DNA of 8,371 nt. It comes from UBA1402 sp964575345 (GTDB lineage: Bacteria > Bacteroidota > Bacteroidia > Bacteroidales > UBA1402). Both the position numbers and the translations under genes were made by a program. Shown here one piece after another: positions 1 through 5,583 of this stretch (the stretch's first letter is position 1; each line of letters opens with the position of its first letter). The stretch spans positions 1-8,371 of the forward strand of contig CAZNQD010000074.1 in NCBI GenBank assembly GCA_964575345.1, given 5' to 3'. Under the pieces are notes generated by a model. The model did not search any database. It worked only from the letters and a program-made list of their open reading frames with translations, and was not told where the DNA came from.

Positions 1-731
1 TGGGAAACGAACAAAATTATCATTTCAAGGTTTTATCCATCTTGCTGGACAGACTGGGTTTTGCCTGGGGCAAGGATCTGGTGCATTTTTCTTACGGCAT
101 GGTGGAGCTGCCCGAAGGCAAAATGAAATCGCGCGAAGGCACAGTAGTTGACGCCGACGACCTGATAGAAGAAATGATCTCCACCGCACGCGAAACTTCG
201 GAGGAACTGGGCAAACTCGATTCCTGCAGCCCGGAGGAGGCTGCCGATATCGTCCGTATCGTGGGACTGGGAGCCTTAAAATATTTTATACTCAAAGTGG
301 ATCCCCGCAAAAACATGACCTTCAACCCCAAAGAATCCATCGATTTCAACGGGAACACCGGACCCTTCATCCAATATACTTACGCCCGCATACGTTCCGT
401 GTTGAGAAAAGCCGAAGAATTGGGCTACCGGGCACAACTGCAGGAACAACTGACCGGCCTGTTATCGGATAAAGAATTATCGCTCATAAAGAATCTATAC
501 GAATTTCCGGCAGCCGTAAAAGAAGCCGGCACTACTTACAGCCCGGCCGTAATAGCCAATTACGTATACGAACTGGCCAAGGAGTACAACCAATTTTATC
601 ACGACTATTCCGTTTTGCACGAAAGCCATTCCGCTTTGAGGGATTTCCGCATTCTCCTTTCGGAACAAACCGCCAGAGTCATCAGGACAGCCCTGGATCT
701 TTTGGGTATAGAAGTGCCCGAACGGATGTAG
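1..731 (+). CDS. argS: Arginyl-tRNA synthetase, C-terminal part (5' end outside window)
   Basis: This enzyme attaches arginine to tRNA-Arg in the cytoplasm using ATP. The reading frame is open from the first base (first full codon at 3), so the gene starts upstream; 242 residues are visible, against a usual full length of nearly 600. The visible part begins with GNEQNYHF, inside the class I catalytic domain. The degenerate KMSKS loop follows as GKMKSREGTVV (visible residues 39-49, lysine codon at 120), a form common in ArgRS. Next comes the all-helical anticodon-binding domain, with NGNTGPFIQYTYARIRS at its entry, a typical ArgRS segment, and the usual ending LDLLGIEVPERM. The TTG at 42 is an internal leucine codon, not a start. 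The stop is TAG at 729-731, with the beta-CASP gene 18 bp downstream on the same strand. No frameshift or missing motif is seen. The identification is very secure. Confidence 0.97.
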   Translation, partial: GNEQNYHFKVLSILLDRLGFAWGKDLVHFSYGMVELPEGKMKSREGTVVDADDLIEEMISTARETSEELGKLDSCSPEEAADIVRIVGLGALKYFILKVDPRKNMTFNPKESIDFNGNTGPFIQYTYARIRSVLRKAEELGYRAQLQEQLTGLLSDKELSLIKNLYEFPAAVKEAGTTYSPAVIANYVYELAKEYNQFYHDYSVLHESHSALRDFRILLSEQTARVIRTALDLLGIEVPERM

Positions 732-749
732 TCATAAAACGAACATACT

Positions 750-2150
750 ATGAAAATCACCTTTCACGGGGCAACCCAGACCGTCACCGGTTCCAAACAC
801 CTGGTTTCGCTGAGCAACGGGAAAAAAATTCTGCTGGATTGCGGCATGTTTCAGGGTTTGGGCAAGGAAACCGTAAATATGAACAATGAGTTTGGCTTCA
901 ATCCCCCAGAAATCAATTACCTGATTCTTTCGCATGCGCACATCGATCATTGCGGCCTGATTCCCAAACTGGTCAAGGAAGGCTTCAGGGGTCCTATCTT
1001 TGGAACTTCTGCCACCCTTGACCTTTCTGAAATTTTATTGCTCAATTCTGCTTATATACAGGAAAACGATGTTCGTTTTTTGAACAAAAAACGTTTTCTC
1101 GAAGGCCGTCAGCCTTTGGAACCCCTTTATACCGAAGAGCACGTCAAACAAGCCATTACTCAGTTTCAAAAAGTCCCCTATAACAGCCCTTTTGGAATAG
1201 ACGACGATATCGAAATTCAGTTTTACGATGCCGGACATATCCTGGGTGCTTCCACGGTTTATCTAAAATTAAAGGAAAACGACAAAACCACACGCATAGC
1301 CTACAGTGGAGATGTGGGCCGTTACGGCGAAACCATCCTCAGGTCGCCCCAGCCCTTTCCGCAGGCCGACTACATTATTATAGAATCCACCTACGGAGAT
1401 CGACTCCATCAGGAAGCCGATCCACCCGAAGATTTTCTCTACGAACAAATTGTAGAAACCTGCCTAAGGAAAAAAGGCAAACTGATTATTCCGGCTTTCA
1501 GCGTGGGACGCACCCAGGATCTTCTCTTTGCCCTCAACGGCATGGAGCTCGACGGTCGCCTGCCTGCCGTTAAATATTATGTTGACAGTCCTTTATCGAC
1601 TGCTGCCACTAAAGTTGTCAAGCAACATCCCGAATGCTTCAACCGGGCAGTACAAAAATTATTGAAAATCGACAACGATCCTTTTGACTTCAAAGGCTTG
1701 CACTATATTCAGGACAAACGGGAGTCTCAATCGCTCAACTCCAGTACCGAGCCCTGCGTGATAATCTCTGCCTCAGGCATGGCCGAAGCCGGCAGAGTAA
1801 AACACCACATTGCCAACAACATCGAGAAGCCGAGTACCACCATACTGATGGTGGGCTATTGTGAAAAAAGCTCCCTGGGGGCCAGGCTCAAGGAACAACC
1901 CGAAGAAATAGGCATTTTCGGCAATCGCTTCAAGGTACGTGCCGACATCCGCAGTATCGATTCACTCTCGGCGCACGGCGATTACAACGACCTTAGCCAG
2001 TATTTATCCTGCCAGGAAGCAGACGAAGTCAAACAGGTCTTTGTGGTTCACGGCGAAGAAGAATCACAACTGGCTTTTAAACGCAGACTCATTAAAAAAG
2101 GCTTTTTGGATGTCATCATTCCAACCCGACATCAGGAGTTTGGTTTATAA
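750..2150 (+). CDS. Metallo-beta-lactamase fold / beta-CASP RNase-like protein
   Basis: Probable cytoplasmic zinc-dependent ribonuclease of the beta-CASP group (relatives: Thermus TTHA0252, archaeal and eukaryotic CPSF73-type proteins). At 466 residues it is complete and close to the usual length. The metal site can be read in order: LLDCG (Asp30), SHAHIDH (61-67, the HxHxDH motif), GHILGAS (His163) and SGDVGR (Asp188). The beta-CASP part follows: IESTYGDR (Glu212, motif A), PAFSVGRTQ (248-256), YVDSPLST (277-284), ISASGM (339-344), SAHGD (His409, motif B) and VVHGE (His434, motif C). All expected ligands are present, so it should be active. No KH or other N-terminal RNA-binding extension is seen, unlike archaeal members. 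The ATG at 750 puts the first beta-strand (MKITFHGA) right at the N-terminus, as in the family; no Shine-Dalgarno sequence is visible. It lies 18 bp after argS and 29 bp before the permease, so co-transcription is likely. The RNA substrate is unknown. Confidence 0.9.
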   Translation: MKITFHGATQTVTGSKHLVSLSNGKKILLDCGMFQGLGKETVNMNNEFGFNPPEINYLILSHAHIDHCGLIPKLVKEGFRGPIFGTSATLDLSEILLLNSAYIQENDVRFLNKKRFLEGRQPLEPLYTEEHVKQAITQFQKVPYNSPFGIDDDIEIQFYDAGHILGASTVYLKLKENDKTTRIAYSGDVGRYGETILRSPQPFPQADYIIIESTYGDRLHQEADPPEDFLYEQIVETCLRKKGKLIIPAFSVGRTQDLLFALNGMELDGRLPAVKYYVDSPLSTAATKVVKQHPECFNRAVQKLLKIDNDPFDFKGLHYIQDKRESQSLNSSTEPCVIISASGMAEAGRVKHHIANNIEKPSTTILMVGYCEKSSLGARLKEQPEEIGIFGNRFKVRADIRSIDSLSAHGDYNDLSQYLSCQEADEVKQVFVVHGEEESQLAFKRRLIKKGFLDVIIPTRHQEFGL

Positions 2151-2179
2151 GAATTACTGTTCAACTGATCTGCCGGTCT

Positions 2180-3424
2180 ATGGAGACTCAATCCATTATT
2201 GCTGTCGTCATTTTTTGCCTGACTTATGCCGGTATCATTTTTACCCGGCTGCCAGGCGTCAATGTTGACCGGCCCTCGGCGGCCTTTACCGGAGCTGTGG
2301 CTATGGTGCTCTTTGGGGTGCTCAGTTCATCAGAAGCCATTGCAGCCATTGATTTCAACACCATCTTTCTGCTGCTGGGCATGATGATTATCATAGCCGG
2401 GCTGCAAATGGACGGCCTTTTTGATTTAATCAGTAAGATCACGATCAAATACGCCCGCAACCGCATAATGCTGCTTCGGATTATCGTTTGGATTACAGGA
2501 CTGGCCAGTGCCTTTTTGGTAAACGATGCCGTAGTCCTGATGTTTACTCCTGTCATCATTACCATTTGCCGGCGCTCGGGACTCAGGCCAGAGCCTTATC
2601 TTATTGCCGAAATTTTAGCCGCAAACGCAGGCAGCGCCATGACCATTACCGGGAATCCTCAGAATATGCTGGTTGGAATCAGTTCCCAAATTCCATACGC
2701 CGAATTCCTGCTCCGACTGCTTCCTGTGTCACTGCTATCGATGTTGCTGATTGTGGGAATGATGCGTTTGTTTTACCATAAGGAATTCGCCAACAAAACA
2801 AAGCTGCATGCCGAAGACGGGGCGGATACACCGCACGGAAGCTGGTGGAGATCGGGCTCCGTTTTTCTGCTGGTGATGGCAGGCTTTTTTTGGGGGCATT
2901 ACCTCAACTTATCCATACCTCTTATAGCTCTTACCGGTGCCGCACTCATTTTACTGGTAGGTAAGGCAAAACCTTCGCAGGTTGTTCAAAAAGTCGACTG
3001 GGTGCTGCTGCTGTTTTTTGCTTCTTTGTTTATCGTGGTAGAAGGGGTCCAAAAAACAGCCTTGATGCAAGTCTTTTTAAATACCGAACTGCTCAGTGAT
3101 AATGCTGCCGGACTGGCCTGGCTGCACGGGATTTCCCTGATGGCTTCGCAAATAGTCAGCAATGTGCCTTTTGCCGTTCTGATGCTTCCCTTGCTGCAGG
3201 CAGCCCAGAGCGAAATGCTGTGGCTGGGGCTGGCTTCGGCCTCAACACTGGCGGGCAATGCCACCATCATTGGCGCCATGGCCAATCTTATTGTCATTGA
3301 ATCGGCCGAAAAATACGGTATCCGTCTGGGATTTATGACCTTCTTCAGGATTGGAGTTGTAGTTACTCTGCTGAGCCTGGCTCTTTCGTTTGTATTGCTA
3401 TATACTGAGTTTCTCTTTTTCTGA
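2180..3424 (+). CDS. SLC13 / ArsB-NhaD (ion transporter superfamily) permease
   Basis: A 414-residue inner-membrane protein of the citrate-transporter-like (CitMHS/ArsB/NhaD/SLC13) superfamily, probably a secondary transporter of an anion or of sodium/protons. About ten to twelve hydrophobic segments are visible, for example residues 5-22, 36-50, 61-78, 99-130, 175-198, 226-260 and 272-290. A hydrophilic loop at about 200-225 separates two halves. Each half carries the family's pore-lining signature: TGNPQNMLVG (157-166) in the first, and LAGNATIIGAMANLIV (357-372) in the second, preceded by SNVPFAVLMLP (327-337). This two-fold repeat is the main evidence. Superfamily membership is firm, but substrate is not: arsenite, sodium/proton exchange and organic acids are all possible, and no arsR, arsC or similar partner lies nearby to choose between them. 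The ATG at 2180 follows the RNase gene by 29 bp and gives a sensible short N-terminus before the first membrane segment. Confidence 0.85.
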   Translation: METQSIIAVVIFCLTYAGIIFTRLPGVNVDRPSAAFTGAVAMVLFGVLSSSEAIAAIDFNTIFLLLGMMIIIAGLQMDGLFDLISKITIKYARNRIMLLRIIVWITGLASAFLVNDAVVLMFTPVIITICRRSGLRPEPYLIAEILAANAGSAMTITGNPQNMLVGISSQIPYAEFLLRLLPVSLLSMLLIVGMMRLFYHKEFANKTKLHAEDGADTPHGSWWRSGSVFLLVMAGFFWGHYLNLSIPLIALTGAALILLVGKAKPSQVVQKVDWVLLLFFASLFIVVEGVQKTALMQVFLNTELLSDNAAGLAWLHGISLMASQIVSNVPFAVLMLPLLQAAQSEMLWLGLASASTLAGNATIIGAMANLIVIESAEKYGIRLGFMTFFRIGVVVTLLSLALSFVLLYTEFLFF

Positions 3425-3442
3425 GCTCAGGCCCTTCGTTTT

Positions 3443-3473
3443 TTTGAGATTACAGGCATTTATTCTTCCTTTG
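3443..3473 (+). promoter_or_regulatory. Candidate Bacteroidota-type promoter for the TonB receptor
   Basis: A TTTG (3443-3446) is followed after exactly 19 bases by TTCCTTTG (3466-3473). The Bacteroidota housekeeping consensus is TTTG, about 19-21 bases, then TAnnTTTG, so only one defined position differs. Transcription would start near 3480 and leave a leader of about 40 bases before the ATG at 3521. It sits in the 96-bp gap between the permease and the receptor gene, where a promoter is expected. The -33 TTTG lies at the end of a T-run, so it may be partly fortuitous. No Fur box or riboswitch-like fold was recognised in the leader. Confidence 0.5.
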
Positions 3474-3520
3474 TGTCAATTTTATTTTAATCGTATCACC
3501 CTCTGATTTTAGCTTATTAC

Positions 3521-5401
3521 ATGATGAGGAAATCTCTGTTTTTGTCTGCTTTATTTTTTGTGTCATCTTTTGTTTCACTGGCTGAGAATTATACCATCGT
3601 TAAAAACGACACCGTTTTGGAAATCAGCCCTGTAACCATAGTATCCAACAAACCGGCAGACCTGGCCAATGTGAGCCGTGTCGGAATTCAAACCATCGAA
3701 AACCGCTATGAGGCCTCGGTGCTTTCGCTCCTGTCCGAGGAAGTTCCCGGTCTATTTACAACGCAACGGGGAGTGATGGGTTATGGTGTATCGGGAGGTG
3801 CGGCCGGCACTATCAATATCCGGGGACTGGGTGGCAGCCCCACTTCGCAGGTGCTGATGCTGATTGACGGACAACCTCAATACACGGGCCTCATGGGGCA
3901 TCCACTGGCAGACACCTATTTGTCCATGATGGTTGAACAAATCACCGTCAATCGGGGGCCGGCTTCGGTGCTCTATGGCTCCAACGCTCTGGGCGGCACA
4001 GTCAACATCAACACAGCTACTCCTCGTCAGGGCATTCACAACAAGGCCCAAGTGATGTACGGCAGCTACAACAGTCTGAATACCGTATTAAGCAACAGCA
4101 TCCGCAAAGGGAAATTTCATTCCTATGCTTCAGTGAGTTATGACCGGACCAAGGGACATCGCGAAAATTCAGATTTTGAACGCTATGCCGGCTTTGTCAA
4201 AATAGGTTACGAACTGAATTCCAACTGGCGAATATCGTCCGACCTGAACCTTACCCGGTTCGAATCTTCTAATCCCGGTACCACAACAAGCCCCATGATC
4301 GACAACGATGCTTCTATTTTCAGGGGTATGCTCAATCTGAACATTGGGAACACCTTCCACAGAAGCTCAGGCATAGTACAGGCCTATCTCAATTTCGGTA
4401 AACATTTTATTAATGACGGATATAAAGCCGATATCGGAACTCCCCAGACTGCTCGTTTTAACTCAAAAGACCGATTAGCGGGCTTATCGGTTCATCAGAT
4501 TTTTAGTTTATTCGATGGCAACAGCCTGAGTGCCGGCCTGGACTTGCAACATTACGGAGGGGAAGCCTGGAATAGTGCAGCAGCCGACGGCAGCCAGCTG
4601 GCAGCATTGGCCGACACCGGTCTCTACAACCTGGCAGTGTATCTAACCACCCGTCAGCGACTGGGAGAGTATGTATCCATACACGCCGGTTTGCGGGCCG
4701 ACAAAAATCAGTTGTTTGGCCTGGAATGGATTCCCCAGGCAGGCATAGACTTTAAACTGAGTACCGAAACCCAGCTTAAAGTCGTCTTCAGCAAAGGCTT
4801 TCGCAATCCCACCATTAGGGAACTATTTATGTTCGTTCCCAAAAATCCCGACTTACAGCCGGAGCGTGTTTTTAATTATGAATTGGCCGTGTCTCAGAAA
4901 CTGTTGGATAAAAAACTCAATATGGAACTGAATCTCTTCTATATGACAGGCGACAACAGCATCCAAATGCTCTACCAGGCGGACGAAAGCCGCATGAAAT
5001 ATGTAAATACCGGACAAATTGATAACTGGGGCCTGGAATTTTCAGCCAATTATACACTAAACCGGCACCTTAGTTTTAATGGAAATTACAGCTGGCTACA
5101 TATGGAAAACCCGGTAATCGGCAGCCCTGAACACAAACTTTATCTGGCAGCCCTCTACCGGCAAGAATCCTGGAGCCTGTCAACCGGCCTGCAATACATC
5201 AACGGCCTTTACACCCAAACAGGAACTGGTACCGAAACGCAAAATTTCACACTCTGGAATGTCCGGGGCAGCTATCAGCTCTTGTCCTGTATGGAAGTCT
5301 TTCTCAAGGGCGAGAACCTGCTCAATCTATCGTACGAGATCAATAAGGGCTTTCCCATGCCCGGCATCACGGTATTCGGGGGCTTCAGACTGAATATTTA
5401 A
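3521..5401 (+). CDS. TonB-dependent outer-membrane receptor
   Basis: A 626-residue outer-membrane active transporter powered by TonB-ExbBD. Residues 1-21 form a signal peptide: MMRK, a hydrophobic stretch, then a likely cut after SLA at 21. A TonB-box-like stretch (LEISPVTIVS, 33-42) follows. The plug spans about 50-165 and includes INIRGLGG (98-105), VLMLIDGQP (111-119) and the classic ITVNRGPASVLYGSNALGG (141-159). The rest is a beta-barrel with the typical FSKGFRNPTIRELF segment (near 4789-4830) and a final strand ending GGFRLNI. Length suits BtuB/CirA-type receptors for small chelates such as siderophores, heme or cobalamin. There is no N-terminal carboxypeptidase-regulatory-like domain and no SusD gene beside it, so it is not a SusC-type glycan importer and probably not tied to the neighbouring pectinase. 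The plug wording GVMGYGVSGGAAG...GHPLADTY resembles, from memory, a recurring Bacteroidota receptor subgroup of unknown ligand. ATG codons at 3521 and 3524 are tandem alternatives; neither has a clear ribosome site. Confidence 0.92.
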   Translation: MMRKSLFLSALFFVSSFVSLAENYTIVKNDTVLEISPVTIVSNKPADLANVSRVGIQTIENRYEASVLSLLSEEVPGLFTTQRGVMGYGVSGGAAGTINIRGLGGSPTSQVLMLIDGQPQYTGLMGHPLADTYLSMMVEQITVNRGPASVLYGSNALGGTVNINTATPRQGIHNKAQVMYGSYNSLNTVLSNSIRKGKFHSYASVSYDRTKGHRENSDFERYAGFVKIGYELNSNWRISSDLNLTRFESSNPGTTTSPMIDNDASIFRGMLNLNIGNTFHRSSGIVQAYLNFGKHFINDGYKADIGTPQTARFNSKDRLAGLSVHQIFSLFDGNSLSAGLDLQHYGGEAWNSAAADGSQLAALADTGLYNLAVYLTTRQRLGEYVSIHAGLRADKNQLFGLEWIPQAGIDFKLSTETQLKVVFSKGFRNPTIRELFMFVPKNPDLQPERVFNYELAVSQKLLDKKLNMELNLFYMTGDNSIQMLYQADESRMKYVNTGQIDNWGLEFSANYTLNRHLSFNGNYSWLHMENPVIGSPEHKLYLAALYRQESWSLSTGLQYINGLYTQTGTGTETQNFTLWNVRGSYQLLSCMEVFLKGENLLNLSYEINKGFPMPGITVFGGFRLNI

Positions 5402-5473
5402 TTCCGGATCTCCGTCTCTGAAATATATACAAAACAGCTATTCAACCATAAAAACAGTAAGGTGTTTTAGAAG

Positions 5474-5578
5474 TGTCTAAATGCAAGGCGCTGAGATTGA
5501 GGGCAAAGGAGCGTATATAAGGTACGTGACTGAGCCCGAATTTCGAAAGCAACGCCGCAGTTGGGTACTTATAAGACA
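5474..5578. repeat. Imperfect nested hairpin element, MITE/REP-like
   Basis: This fills most of the 182-bp gap between two converging genes. Complementary blocks nest in order around a centre near 5519: TGTCT (5474-5478) with AGACA (5574-5578); GGCG (5487-5490) with CGCC (5553-5556); GAGATT (5493-5498) with AATTTC (5539-5544, one G-T pair); GGGC (5501-5504) with GCCC (5534-5537); CGTA (5512-5515) with TACG (5523-5526), closing a 7-base loop. No frame in it resembles a protein. Terminal inverted repeats, size and location suit a small non-autonomous mobile element or dispersed intergenic repeat. The core (AGGGCAAAGGAGC ... GTGACTGAGCCCG) resembles, from memory, hairpin repeats scattered through several bacterial genomes; this is unchecked. 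It could also help end transcription from both sides, but no T-tract follows a GC-rich stem. The inner end lies only 5 bases from the pectinase stop codon. Confidence 0.55.
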
Positions 5579-5583
5579 GCGAC

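Noticed and set aside
42..731. A start codon for argS at the TTG at 42.
   Set aside because: The upstream codons encode GNEQNYHFKVLSI, a conserved part of the ArgRS catalytic domain, so the gene is simply cut by the window edge.
2180..3424. Calling the permease an arsenite pump (arsB).
   Set aside because: The superfamily signatures fit, but no ars regulator, reductase or cysteine-rich metal site supports arsenite over other ions.
3421..3448. Perfect 10-bp palindrome CTGAGCTCAG at the permease stop, followed by a T-run, as a terminator.
   Set aside because: The palindrome has no loop bases and so cannot form a normal intrinsic terminator hairpin; the T-run is separated from it by GCCCTTCG.
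5451..5468. AAAACA-gtaagg-TGTTTT as a terminator after the TonB receptor.
   Set aside because: The 6-bp stem holds only one C-G pair and no T-tract follows; such a short A/T stem is expected by chance.
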